Shown here: one piece after another, positions 44,425 to 55,897 of the stretch | Layout: each line of letters starts with the position of its first letter | Numbering within the stretch: the first letter of the stretch is position 1 | Origin: Microbacterium sp. LWH3-1.2 | Lineage (GTDB): Bacteria > Actinomycetota > Actinomycetes > Actinomycetales > Microbacteriaceae | Direction of reading: 5' to 3' | DNA length: 64,000 nt | Assembly (NCBI RefSeq): GCF_040675855.1 | Contig: NZ_JBEGIK010000001.1 | Span: 1,860,001-1,924,000 of the forward strand | The notes under the pieces: model-generated | Database searches by the model: none | What the model saw: only the letters and a program-made list of their open reading frames with translations | What the model was told of the DNA's origin: nothing | Position numbers and translations under genes: made by a program

Positions 44425-46443
44425 GTGGACTGGATCGTCGTCGCCCCGGCACTGACCGGGGCTCTCATCCTCCTGATCATCCCCGGCTTTCTGATCCTGT
44501 GGCCCCTGCACCTCGGTGCAATCCCCACGGTCGCGCTCGCGGGCGTTCTCGGGGTGCTTTCGGTGGGAGTGGCCGGCGTGCTCGCCGGTGCGCTCGCCAC
44601 GCCGTGGGCGACATGGCAGTTGCTGATCCCGTGGACGGTCGGCGCGCTCGTGACGTGGCTCGCCGCCAGGCCCCTGCTTCGCCATCGGGGCGTCGAGCCT
44701 CCCCTGAACCCGCTGCTGCTGGCGGCGTGGGCAGCGGCGGGCCTCATGGCCGCGTTGGCGGCCTTCTGGGAGGTGCCGAGCGCGGACCGCGTTAGCCAGA
44801 CGTACGACAACGTCTTCCACATGTCGGCGACCGCAGCGATCCTCGACGGGCGTAGCCCCTCCTCGTTCACCCTGCGAACCCTCATCGAGACCGATCGTTC
44901 GGCCGGCTTCTACCCGGCTGGTTGGCACACGTCGGTTGCGACCGTGGTCCAGGCGACCGGTGCCGAGCCCGCTATCGCGGTCAACGCGCTGTGGATCGCG
45001 GTCGTCGTCGGGGTATGGATCCCGGGCATCGTGTGGCTCGCCCAGGTTCTCATTCCCGACCATCCTCCACGGATGGTGGCAGCGGTCGCGATTCCCCTCA
45101 GCGTCGCCTTCGCAGCTATGCCCTACGCACTTCTGTCCTGGGGCACGCTGTATCCCACGTTCCTGGCGACAGCCCTTCTCCCGGCCGCGTTGGCGGTGCC
45201 GATCGTCGCCGCGCGACGGGTTCGGTCCACCAAGGGGGCGTCCCGCCGCGCAGCGTTGGTGCTCGGTGCGGTGGGAATGGTCGCCGCGGTCTGCGCCATC
45301 GTGTTCGCGCAGCCCCGAGTGCTCGCGTCATGGGCCGTCGTCCTGATTCCCGCCGCCGGAGCGTCGTTCTGGATGCTGTGCCGCGACGGATGGCGGCGTG
45401 GCGGCTCGCAGCGGCGGCGCGTGGTCTGGTTGGCTACCGTCGCCTCGTTCGGACTCGTCGTCGGAGCGTCGCTGGCCTTCTTCTACGCGGTGCGCGTGCT
45501 CGGCCTGTTCGCGCGTCCGCTTGAGGATCGGCTGGGTGGCCCGCAGGCAGTCGCCACGCAGAGTGTCTGGGCTGGCCTGTGGCAGGTCCTTTCGCAGTCC
45601 TGGCCGACGGGAGTCGGGGGCGCCGTCGTCTTCGCGGCCGTGCCTGTCGCCGTGGCCGTGGTGATAGGGATCATCGCCGCCGTGCGGTCACGCGGCACAC
45701 GATGGGTCGTGGTCTCGTACGCAGTGATGGCGGTGCTCTACGCGGCTGCCGCCGGTTCCGATGGCGTCCTCAGCAAGCTCGCCACCGCCATCTGGTACAA
45801 GGACCGCTACCGGCTGAGCTCGGTCGTGGCGATGTTGGCCGTCGTTCTCGCGACCCGCGGCGTCCTGACCGCCGTGCGGCGGGTGCAGCGCCGACGCGAT
45901 GTGACGGATCGTTCCACCGCGAGGGCGACCGTGGCGACTTCCTGGCTGCTGGCAGCGAGCTCGGTGCTCATCCTCGCGGCGACCGGGATCACCGCATCGG
46001 TCGCGACCGCCTTCCGCCTGCCCGCGTCAGAAGCGGGCACCGCAGTGGTCTCTGCGGAGCAGATCGGGTTCTTCACGGGGCTCGCGGCAGCCGTCCCAGC
46101 GGGCCAGCGGGTTCTTGGGGACCCGTGGGACGGGTCGGCATGGACGCAGCTGTTCGGCGATCGCGAGCCGGTGTTCCCGCACGTCAACGGTCAGTGGGAT
46201 GCGGATCGGCTGCTTCTCGCACAGCGACTGCAGGACATCGACACCGATCCGACCATCTGCGACGCGCTGCGAAGACTGGACGTGGAGTTCGTCGTGTATT
46301 CGAGCCACGAGCTCAGCGGTGGAGACCCGGCGGGAAACCTGTTCCCCGGTCCGCACCTCGCGGTCGACGCGGGCCTGTTCACAGAGGTGGCGTCGGCAGG
46401 CGAGACATCGCTCTACCGCATCGACCAGTGCCGTGTGGGCTGA
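44425..46443 (+). CDS. Large polytopic membrane protein, DUF6541 type
   Basis: The 672-residue protein starts with a GTG 4 nt after the glf stop, so it is probably co-translated with it. It has about 13 spans, with a long outer region after the fifth (ADRVSQTYDNVFHMSATAAI, with an acidic/His cluster in YDNVFH) and a C-terminal extracellular tail holding GDPWDGSAWTQLFGDREP. This architecture is that of DUF6541 proteins found in actinobacterial wall loci. A GT-C-type transferase role is likely but unproven. Confidence 0.78.
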   Translation: MDWIVVAPALTGALILLIIPGFLILWPLHLGAIPTVALAGVLGVLSVGVAGVLAGALATPWATWQLLIPWTVGALVTWLAARPLLRHRGVEPPLNPLLLAAWAAAGLMAALAAFWEVPSADRVSQTYDNVFHMSATAAILDGRSPSSFTLRTLIETDRSAGFYPAGWHTSVATVVQATGAEPAIAVNALWIAVVVGVWIPGIVWLAQVLIPDHPPRMVAAVAIPLSVAFAAMPYALLSWGTLYPTFLATALLPAALAVPIVAARRVRSTKGASRRAALVLGAVGMVAAVCAIVFAQPRVLASWAVVLIPAAGASFWMLCRDGWRRGGSQRRRVVWLATVASFGLVVGASLAFFYAVRVLGLFARPLEDRLGGPQAVATQSVWAGLWQVLSQSWPTGVGGAVVFAAVPVAVAVVIGIIAAVRSRGTRWVVVSYAVMAVLYAAAAGSDGVLSKLATAIWYKDRYRLSSVVAMLAVVLATRGVLTAVRRVQRRRDVTDRSTARATVATSWLLAASSVLILAATGITASVATAFRLPASEAGTAVVSAEQIGFFTGLAAAVPAGQRVLGDPWDGSAWTQLFGDREPVFPHVNGQWDADRLLLAQRLQDIDTDPTICDALRRLDVEFVVYSSHELSGGDPAGNLFPGPHLAVDAGLFTEVASAGETSLYRIDQCRVG

Positions 46444-46462
46444 GCTGAAGGGACGTCTAGGC

Positions 46463-47880
46463 TCAAGCGCCGCCCCCGGTCACATACCGTCGGAGCGATT
46501 CCTCCGCTGATTCGGGAACGAATCCCGTCGCCTCGATCCTGCTGAGATCGAGGACGCTGTTTCGCGGCCTCGGGGCGACCGGCCCTGCTGCGCCCGCAAA
46601 GTACTCCGCGGTCGACACGCCTGTGACGCGGGCAGGATCATGCCCGGCCAGCGCGAAGACCGCCCGAGCGACGTCCGCCCACGAGGTCGGGACGCCGGTG
46701 CCCGTGAGGTTGTAGATGCCGGTGGGCGCGTCGGATTCCAGCAGATGGCGGATGCCGCGCGCCAGGTCGGAGGTGAAGGTCAGCCGCCCGATCTGGTCGT
46801 CGACGACCTTCGGGTCGATGCCGCGCTCGGCCAGCGAGGTCATCGTTCGGACGAAGTTCTTACCCTCGCCGATGACCCACGACGTGCGCACGATGTAGTG
46901 ACGGGGTACGGTCGAGACGAGGGCGTCGGACGCGGCCTTGGTCTGGCCATACACGCCGAGCGGGGCGACCACGTCCTCCTCGGTCCACTCGCCTTCTCGC
47001 TCGCCGTCGAAGACGTAGTCGCTCGAGACGTGCACGAGGGCGATTCCGTGTTCGGCGGCGATGCGCGCCAGCGCGGCGACGCCGGAGACGTTGCCGGCCC
47101 ATGCGTCACGACGGCCATCGGGCGTCTCCGCCAGGTCGACCGCGGTGTAGGCGGCGGCGTTGATGATGGCGCCGTAGTCCCGCCAGCGGCGAGCGGATGT
47201 CAGTGAGGGAGACGAGATGTCGAGTTCGTCTCTCGTCGCGAATTCAACGCCGGGAACGCCCTCGTACTCGGCGCGCAGCGCCTGACCGAGCTGCCCATTC
47301 GCGCCGACGACGAGGATCTTCTTCGGGGGGATCGGGGTGACCTCCGCGAGGCGGGGGTGGGCGAGATCCTTCGCCGAGATCTCCACGTCGGCCAGCGGAA
47401 TGGGCCAGTCGATGGCGGCGGTCTCGTCGGCCAAGTTCAGGAACGAGTACGCCGCCTCTGGAGACCAGTGGTCGTTGACGAGGTAGGTGTAAGCAGTGTC
47501 GGCTTCGAGGGTCTGATACGAATTACCGACGCCGCGCGGAACGAAGATCGCGCGCGAGGGGTCGAGCTCGGTGGTGAACACCGTCCCAAACGAGGGGCCT
47601 TCGCGCAGGTCGACCCAGGCTCCGAAGATCCGGCCCGTCGCGACCGAAACCCACTTGTCCCACGGCTCGGCATGGATGCCGCGCGTGGTACCGGCCGCGT
47701 CGTTGAACGACACGTTATTCTGCACCGGTCCGAAGTCGGGGAGGCCGAGCTCGGTCATCTTCTCCCGCTGCCAGTTCTCCTTGAACCAGCCGCGCGAGTC
47801 GCCGTGCACGGGCAGATCGAAGACGATCAGGCCCGGGATGGTGGTCTCGGTGCGTGAGAGCGTCTTGCCGAATTCCGTCA

Positions 47881-47881
<1 letters not shown>
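46463..47881 (-). CDS. Fused dTDP-4-dehydrorhamnose 3,5-epimerase and 4-reductase (RmlC-RmlD)
   Basis: It performs the last two steps of dTDP-L-rhamnose synthesis in one 472-residue protein. Residues 1-185 form an RmlC cupin with GDSRGWFKENW and RGIHAEPWDKW, which holds the catalytic histidine. Residues ~205-472 form an RmlD short-chain dehydrogenase with ILVVGANGQLGQAL, SSDYVFDGE and a VYGQTK catalytic pair. Such fusions are common in Micrococcales. The ATG overlaps the rmlB stop by one base (TAATG). Confidence 0.93.
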
Positions 47882-49822
<1,941 letters not shown>

Positions 49823-49832
49823 GCATCGGAAG

Positions 49833-51779
49833 ATGGCTTCTGTGACGGACGCTCTCATCTCTTCCGGTCAGAAGGGCGCACCGGTACGGCGCGTGGTCGT
49901 CTACGCGCTCTCGCGAGCGGCCGGCGGGGTGGACGAGTACGTGCATCAGGCGCTCAGCGGACTGCGACCACACGCGAGCCGGCTCGTCGCGATCGTGCCC
50001 AAGGACACCGCGGAGGCTGATCGCGCACGATTGGCCCACACTGCGGACCGTGTATTGGAGTCCACGTTCGACGGGTTCGACCCTGCTGTCTATCCCTGGG
50101 CGATCGACGCCGACGGCATCGCCGACAGGGCTGACGAGATCGTGCTCACCGGGGATTCCTGGTTCGGGCCCATCGGCGGCTTCGACTCAGTGCTGGAGCG
50201 GATGTCCAAGGGTGTCGAGACGGCTTGGGCGATGATCGAGAACGCCCAGGGCGAACCGGAGGCCTTTCCCGACGAGGGCTTCCCCGCACCAAACGACGCC
50301 TGGCTGTGGACGGTCGTCCCCGGCAGCGCCGTGCGCTCCGTCGAGTGGGTCGACTTCTGGAATCCCGGCCGCCGCGATGTGCCCCGTGAGCGCACCGAGC
50401 GTGGCTTCGTCGCGCACCTGAGGTCGCGCGGTGTCACCGTCGATTACGCGTTCCCCGCCGCCGATTTCCCCAGCGGCGACCCCGGGCTCTTCACACCGCT
50501 GCTGCTGCTCGACGCGGGCTGTCCGCTGATCCGGCGCGACGTCTTCACCCGGTATCCGCCGTTCCTGGAGAGGTTCGCGATCGTGGGTCGCGAGATCATC
50601 GCTTCCCTTCGCGAGCGGGGCTTCCCGGTCGATGTGCTTCTGGCGAACCTCAGCCGCACGGTCCCCGCCAAAGCGCTGAACACGGTGGGAGGCATGCTCG
50701 AGGTTCTTCCCGGTCTCGGCACCGCCTACGATCCCGAGCGTCCGTTCCGGATCGCCGCGGTGGTGCACGTGTCGGACCTGGAGGGCGTCGACGAGATCCT
50801 CGAACGGCTGCGCCACCTCCCGAGCCCGTACGACCTGTTCCTCACGACGACCGACGGCAAGCGAGCGACGCTGCTTCAGCGGATCGTGGAGCAGTCCGGC
50901 GCGGGCCCTGCGTCGTTCGACGTGCGTGTCACCCCCGCGAATCGCGGGCGCGACATGAGCGACTTCTTCGTGGGCTGCCGCGACGTGCTCCTCGACGACT
51001 CGTACGATCTCGTGGTGAAGGTCCACTCCCGGCGTGCGCGCCAGAAGACCGTCAACCTCCGTCGCTATTTCCGTCGCTACCAGCTGGAGAACCTGCTCGA
51101 TAGTCGCGGCCACGTGGAGGACCTTCTCGCTCTCTTCCAGGCGGAGCCGGGCCTCGGCTTCGTCTTCCCGCCCATGATGCACATTGGTTACAGCGCGATG
51201 GGAAGCGCGTGGGGAGGCTACCGGGATGACGCAAGGGAACTGTGCGCGAAGCTCGGGATCCACGTGCCGCTCGACGTCATCTCCCCACTCGCGCCCTTCG
51301 GCGCGATGTGGATCGGACGACCGGAGGCCCTCCGCATGCTTACGCGACATCGTTGGCGCTACGGCGACTACCGGTCGCGCAACCCACAGCGCTACCGTGC
51401 GCTGGCTCGCGTCCAGGAGCGCCTGATCGCGACCGCGGGAGCGGAGCTCGGCTATCACACGCGGACCGTCCTCACGCCGGAGCACGCGGCGATCAGCCAC
51501 ACGGCGCTGGAGTCGAAAGCCGATGAGCTCTTCGCGATGACGCGCGGTTGGCCCGTCGAGCAGATCCGTCTCATGCACCGCGCCGGGTTCACGGGCCACG
51601 GCGGTGTCGTCGCACTGTCCCGTATGTACGTCCGCCTTAACCACCCGCGAGCGGCCGCGGTACTGATGCCCCTGTACGAACTCGCGTTCCGGTCGTTCGT
51701 GGCGATTCGAGTCGTGCGAAGCGGCGCTCGCGGCTTGGTGGCTATGCTCCGGGGTCGTCCGACGGAGGGCACGGTATGA
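49833..51779 (+). CDS. Rhamnan synthesis protein F (RgpF) family glycosyltransferase, first copy
   Basis: The 648-residue protein belongs to the RgpF family, whose streptococcal founder adds rhamnose to a rhamnan. An N-terminal region has VVVYALSRAAGGVDEYV and TGDSWFGPIGGFDSVLERM. The central RgpF core reads TPANRGRDMSDFFVGCRDVLLDDSYDLVVKVHSR, with SPLAPFGAMWIGRPEALRML beyond. It is a clear paralogue of the next gene, with which it shares an ATGA overlap. dTDP-rhamnose from the adjacent rml genes is the likely donor. Confidence 0.88.
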   Translation: MASVTDALISSGQKGAPVRRVVVYALSRAAGGVDEYVHQALSGLRPHASRLVAIVPKDTAEADRARLAHTADRVLESTFDGFDPAVYPWAIDADGIADRADEIVLTGDSWFGPIGGFDSVLERMSKGVETAWAMIENAQGEPEAFPDEGFPAPNDAWLWTVVPGSAVRSVEWVDFWNPGRRDVPRERTERGFVAHLRSRGVTVDYAFPAADFPSGDPGLFTPLLLLDAGCPLIRRDVFTRYPPFLERFAIVGREIIASLRERGFPVDVLLANLSRTVPAKALNTVGGMLEVLPGLGTAYDPERPFRIAAVVHVSDLEGVDEILERLRHLPSPYDLFLTTTDGKRATLLQRIVEQSGAGPASFDVRVTPANRGRDMSDFFVGCRDVLLDDSYDLVVKVHSRRARQKTVNLRRYFRRYQLENLLDSRGHVEDLLALFQAEPGLGFVFPPMMHIGYSAMGSAWGGYRDDARELCAKLGIHVPLDVISPLAPFGAMWIGRPEALRMLTRHRWRYGDYRSRNPQRYRALARVQERLIATAGAELGYHTRTVLTPEHAAISHTALESKADELFAMTRGWPVEQIRLMHRAGFTGHGGVVALSRMYVRLNHPRAAAVLMPLYELAFRSFVAIRVVRSGARGLVAMLRGRPTEGTV

Positions 51780-53692
51780 AATCCGCCGAACTCGTCACAT
51801 TCCCCGCGCGCCCCGCGGAGTCTTTTCCGGCGGACGGACGCCGACTGCTCATTTACGTCGTTTACGACCCCCGCGGCGATGTCGAGGAGTACATCTCCTT
51901 TGCGCTACGACACCTTCGCGAGCACTGCGAGAGGATTGTCACAGTTGTCAACGGCGCGCTGACCGATCTGGGGCGCGGCCGGCTCGAGGCCGTCGCGGAC
52001 GACGTCATCGTGCGGCCTAACGAGGGGTACGACATCTGGGGCTATAAGTGCGGCCTCGACGCGGTGGGTGAGAGCATCGCCGAGTTTGACGAGGTGGTCA
52101 TCGCCAACGACACCTGGTTCGGCCCCATCCAGCCGTTCGGACCCCTGTTCGAGCGAATGGACGGGAGACCCCTGCATTTCTGGGGGATGACGGATCATGT
52201 GCGTGTCGAGCCGCACCCGTTCACGAACTCGGGATACCTTCCGTACCATCTCCAGTCCTATTGGGTGGCGGTCCGGCGCGGCATGTTCCTGTCGGAGGAG
52301 TGGCGCGCATACTGGCGGGACCTGCCGGAGATGAACAGTTATTCCGACGCCGTCGTCAAGCACGAGGGCGTCTTCACCGAGCACTTCACGGATCTGGGAT
52401 TCGTGGGCGAAGTCGCGTACCCGACGCTGACCGACAAAGTCGAGAATCACGCCGTGCTGTACGCGGAGCAGCTGCTGGAAGCCGGATGTCCCACGCTGAA
52501 GCGGCGCCCTTTCTTCCAGTGGGCGTCGTACCTCGACCATCTCGCGGTTGTCGGCCGCTGGACGCTCGACACGGTTGAGCGTCTGGGCTACCCGCTCGAT
52601 CTGATTTACTCCGATCTGGCGCGCAACGTCGCCCCGCGCACGCTGAATGCTGACGCGGCGATGCTCGAGGTGCTGCCTGAGATCGATACGGGCTACGACC
52701 CGGACGCCCCGATGCGCACTGTCGTCGTCGCGCACATCTTCTACCCGGAGATGACCGACGAGATCCTCGACCGCGCCGACACCCTGCCCGGCGGGTACGA
52801 CCTCGTCGTAACGACGCCCGACGCGCAGCGCGCCGCCGGGATTCGGACGGCGATCCAGTCGCGCCCGCCGCGGGGTTCCGTCGACGTCCGGGTCGTCGAA
52901 TCAAACAGCGGCCGCGATCAGTCCGCCTTCCTGATCGGATGCCGCGACATCCTGCTCGGTGACGATTACGACATCGTCGTGAAGCTGCACTCAAAGAAGA
53001 CGCCGCAGGGCGACTACAACGTCGGTCGGCTGTTCAAGCAGCAGCAGTTCTCGAACCTTCTGAACAGCGAGGGCTACACTGCGAACGTCCTCGGCCTGTT
53101 CCAGCGGGAGCAAGGACTCGGCCTTGTCTTCCCGCCGATGGTGCATATCGGCTACCCCACGCTGGGGCATGCATGGTGGGCGAACAAGCCGGGATTCGAG
53201 CGGCTGCGCTCAGAGCTCGGAGTCCGGGTGCCCGTTGACGAAGGGTCGCCGCTCGCACCATATGGATCGATGTTCATTGCGCGGCCCAAGGCGCTCCGAC
53301 GGCTCGTCGATCACGACTGGACCTATGATGCGTTCGAGGGCGCATACGACGACGGCGGGCTGGCGCACATCCTCGAGCGGATGCCCGCGTATGCGGCGGG
53401 GGAGGAGGGGTTCCACACCCGCACCATCGCGACGGCCGAGTATCTCGCTTCCAGCTACACCGCACTGGATTACGACTTCGATCAGTTCTCCAGCACGCTG
53501 CCGGACACGACGATGCAGCAGATCCAGTTGCTGCGCGAACTGGGGCCACTCGAATACGGCACGCTGAGAGACCTGTTGCGGGTCTACGTGCGGTCGCATC
53601 GCCCGCATCAGCAGGCGAAGCTCGAAAGGCTGCTCGCCTACTCGGACCGCGTGCGCGGTCGCCTGCGCCGTCTGCGCCGACGCTCTCGGTGA
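51776..53692 (+). CDS. Rhamnan synthesis protein F (RgpF) family glycosyltransferase, second copy
   Basis: This 638-residue paralogue keeps all the family segments: LLIYVVYDPRGDVEEYISFAL, NDTWFGPIQPFGPLFERM, ESNSGRDQSAFLIGCRDILLGDDYDIVVKLHSKK and APYGSMFIARPKALRRLV. It ends with a very basic tail (RLRRLRRRSR) that could contact the membrane. Two adjacent copies suggest two linkages in one repeat unit, or a priming and an extending enzyme. Overlap with the preceding gene indicates coupled translation. Confidence 0.88.
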   Translation: MKSAELVTFPARPAESFPADGRRLLIYVVYDPRGDVEEYISFALRHLREHCERIVTVVNGALTDLGRGRLEAVADDVIVRPNEGYDIWGYKCGLDAVGESIAEFDEVVIANDTWFGPIQPFGPLFERMDGRPLHFWGMTDHVRVEPHPFTNSGYLPYHLQSYWVAVRRGMFLSEEWRAYWRDLPEMNSYSDAVVKHEGVFTEHFTDLGFVGEVAYPTLTDKVENHAVLYAEQLLEAGCPTLKRRPFFQWASYLDHLAVVGRWTLDTVERLGYPLDLIYSDLARNVAPRTLNADAAMLEVLPEIDTGYDPDAPMRTVVVAHIFYPEMTDEILDRADTLPGGYDLVVTTPDAQRAAGIRTAIQSRPPRGSVDVRVVESNSGRDQSAFLIGCRDILLGDDYDIVVKLHSKKTPQGDYNVGRLFKQQQFSNLLNSEGYTANVLGLFQREQGLGLVFPPMVHIGYPTLGHAWWANKPGFERLRSELGVRVPVDEGSPLAPYGSMFIARPKALRRLVDHDWTYDAFEGAYDDGGLAHILERMPAYAAGEEGFHTRTIATAEYLASSYTALDYDFDQFSSTLPDTTMQQIQLLRELGPLEYGTLRDLLRVYVRSHRPHQQAKLERLLAYSDRVRGRLRRLRRRSR

Positions 53693-53750
53693 CGTGCCGC
53701 CCCGGCGACTTCTCAGACTTGCCTCGCCGTCGAAGATAGGATCTCAAGTT

Positions 53751-54668
53751 ATGCCCGATGTCACTCCCGTCGCTGAAGCGCGCTTCGCGAAGCTCTCGGT
53801 GACGCCGATGCGCAGCGTCGGCGCCGTAGGAGGGATCGGGCCTCGCAACGTCTGGGCGACGATCCGCGACGTGATCGCTCACCGCGAGATGCTCGATCTG
53901 CTCGTGCGGCGCGACCTCAAGGCGAAGTACAAGGACTCGGCATTGGGCTTCCTCTGGGCGCTAGCCCGCCCGCTCGTCCAACTTGCCATCTACTTCGTCG
54001 TCCTCGGACACTTCCTCGGCGCCGCCCGCGGCATTCCGGACTTCGCCGTCTACGTCTTCACCGGGCTCACGGCGATGGGTCTGTTCCAGGAGATCGCCGT
54101 GGGAGGCACGGGATCGATCCTCGCCAACGCGGGGCTTGTGAAGAAGGTCTACATGCCGCGCGAGCTGTTTCCGCTCGCCAGCACTGGATCGGGGCTGTTC
54201 AACTTCGGGGTCCAGTTGATCGTGCTGCTCCTGGCCACGATCCTCGTGGGTGCTCCGCCTCTTCACACAGATATCCTCTATGCGATCCCGTCGCTCGGGG
54301 TCCTCCTCGTGTACGGACTCGCGTTCGCGCTCTTCTTCTCGGCGGTGAACGTCTACCTGCGCGACGTGCAGTATCTGGTCGAAGTCGCGACCATGCTCCT
54401 CTTCTGGATGTCGCCGGTGGTGTATTCCTGGCAGATGGTGAGCACCATCATCACCAATCCAGTCGCACTCGAGATCTACACGAACAACCCCCTCACGCTG
54501 GCGATCCTCGGTTTCCAGCGCGCGTTCTGGGTGGCCGGTGACGAGCTCCCGCAGCCCAGCCACCTCCTGCTGCGACTGGTGATCGCATTGCTCATTGGCC
54601 TCGTGCTCCTCTTCATCAGCCACCGCGTCTTCCTGCGACTGCAGGGCGACTTTGCACAGGAACTGTGA
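53751..54668 (+). CDS. Polysaccharide ABC exporter 1, permease (Wzm/RgpC type)
   Basis: This 305-residue permease has six membrane spans and the ABC-2 features of glycan exporters: an amphipathic start DVIAHREMLDLLVRRDLKAKYKDSALG, then SALGFLWALARPLVQLAIY as span 1, and LLFWMSPVVYSW near span 5. It would move undecaprenyl-linked polymer across the membrane. The ATG at 53751 follows a GATAGGAT box 8 nt upstream, which could be either a -10 or a weak ribosome site. The ATPase gene starts 12 nt after its stop. Confidence 0.9.
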   Translation: MPDVTPVAEARFAKLSVTPMRSVGAVGGIGPRNVWATIRDVIAHREMLDLLVRRDLKAKYKDSALGFLWALARPLVQLAIYFVVLGHFLGAARGIPDFAVYVFTGLTAMGLFQEIAVGGTGSILANAGLVKKVYMPRELFPLASTGSGLFNFGVQLIVLLLATILVGAPPLHTDILYAIPSLGVLLVYGLAFALFFSAVNVYLRDVQYLVEVATMLLFWMSPVVYSWQMVSTIITNPVALEIYTNNPLTLAILGFQRAFWVAGDELPQPSHLLLRLVIALLIGLVLLFISHRVFLRLQGDFAQEL

Positions 54669-54679
54669 GGCATCCTTCG

Positions 54680-55897
54680 ATGACCACAGCGCTCGGCGCT
54701 CTGTCCCCACGGCCCGAGGTCGTCCAGATCTCCAATGTCTCGAAGCGGTTCACCGTCCGCAAGGACTCCTCGTTGAAGGAGCGCGTCGTCACGCTCGGCC
54801 GCGGCGGCCGCCGGCACAAGCAGGACTTCTGGGCGCTCAGCGACGTCACGCTCGACATCCGCGCGGGGAGCACGATTGGACTGATCGGCCACAACGGGTC
54901 CGGCAAGAGCACCCTGCTCAAAGTGATCGGGGGCATTATCCAGCCGACCTCGGGCACCGTCCAGCAACGTGGCAGGATCGCCGCACTCCTCGAGCTCGGT
55001 GCGGGGTTTCACCCGGATCTCACCGGACGCGAGAACGTCTACCTGAACGCTTCCGTGCTGGGCCTCACAAATGAGGAGACGAAGGCGCAATTCGACGCAA
55101 TCCTCGAGTTCTCGGGCATCGGGCAGTTCATCGACACTCAGATCAAGTTCTACTCGTCGGGCATGTACGTGCGTCTCGCGTTCGCCATCGCGGTCCACAC
55201 CGATCCCGACATCCTGCTGGTCGACGAGGTTCTGGCCGTTGGTGACGAGCAGTTCCAGAAGAAGTGCCTCGACAAAATCAAGCAGTTCCAGGCGGAGGGG
55301 CGCACGATCATCATCGTCAGCCACGCGTTGGATCAGATCGAGTCGCTTTGCGATCGCGTCATCGTGATGAACCGCGGCCAGATGGTCTTCGACGGTGTGC
55401 CGGTTACCGCGATCGAGCGATTCCGGGAATTCCTCGAGGACAACGCCGTGGGTCAGGCGCGGCCGACCGAGATCGCGGCCGCCATGCAGATCGAGCGGAT
55501 TGAGGTGCTGGACGCGGGCGCACGGCCCTGCGAGGAGTTCGCCGTCGGTGAGCCGCTCATGGTCCGTCTGCACGTATCCTCGGTCAGACCCGTGGAGCGC
55601 TGGGCGATCGGTTTCAGCATCGATACCGCCCACGGTCAGATGGCCCTCGCGTCTAACACGGATCTGTTGCATGTCTCGCTGCCGCCGATCGTGAACTCGA
55701 CGTCCGTCGACATTGTCGTAGATGATGCGCGCTTCGGCCCCGGCTCGTACTTCATCAACGCCAACGTTTCGGGACTCAGCATCGATGCGTCCCACTCGCT
55801 CATGCAGGGTGCGGAGTTCACGGTCGCCGGAGCGGTGCCCATCATCGGTCCTGTGGCGGCATCGGTGCGGATCTCAGAGGAGCCGGCGTCGCGATGA
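54680..55897 (+). CDS. Polysaccharide ABC exporter 1, ATPase with Wzt-type C-terminal domain
   Basis: The 405-residue protein couples ATP hydrolysis to glycan export. Walker A GHNGSGKST is at 70-78, the signature YSSGMYVRL takes the LSGGQ place, Walker B is ILLVDEVLAVGD and the switch SHALDQIE. Residues ~265-405 form a beta-rich extension like the Wzt carbohydrate-binding domain, which in Gram-negative O-antigen systems recognises modified chain ends. I prefer the ATG over an overlapping GTG at 54665. It overlaps the next gene by ATGA. Confidence 0.9.
   Translation: MTTALGALSPRPEVVQISNVSKRFTVRKDSSLKERVVTLGRGGRRHKQDFWALSDVTLDIRAGSTIGLIGHNGSGKSTLLKVIGGIIQPTSGTVQQRGRIAALLELGAGFHPDLTGRENVYLNASVLGLTNEETKAQFDAILEFSGIGQFIDTQIKFYSSGMYVRLAFAIAVHTDPDILLVDEVLAVGDEQFQKKCLDKIKQFQAEGRTIIIVSHALDQIESLCDRVIVMNRGQMVFDGVPVTAIERFREFLEDNAVGQARPTEIAAAMQIERIEVLDAGARPCEEFAVGEPLMVRLHVSSVRPVERWAIGFSIDTAHGQMALASNTDLLHVSLPPIVNSTSVDIVVDDARFGPGSYFINANVSGLSIDASHSLMQGAEFTVAGAVPIIGPVAASVRISEEPASR

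Noticed and set aside
54665..54679. GTG overlapping the exporter 1 permease stop as ATPase start
   Set aside because: It adds five residues without homology, and the ATG at 54680 has a GAGG about 9 nt upstream; the GTG remains possible.
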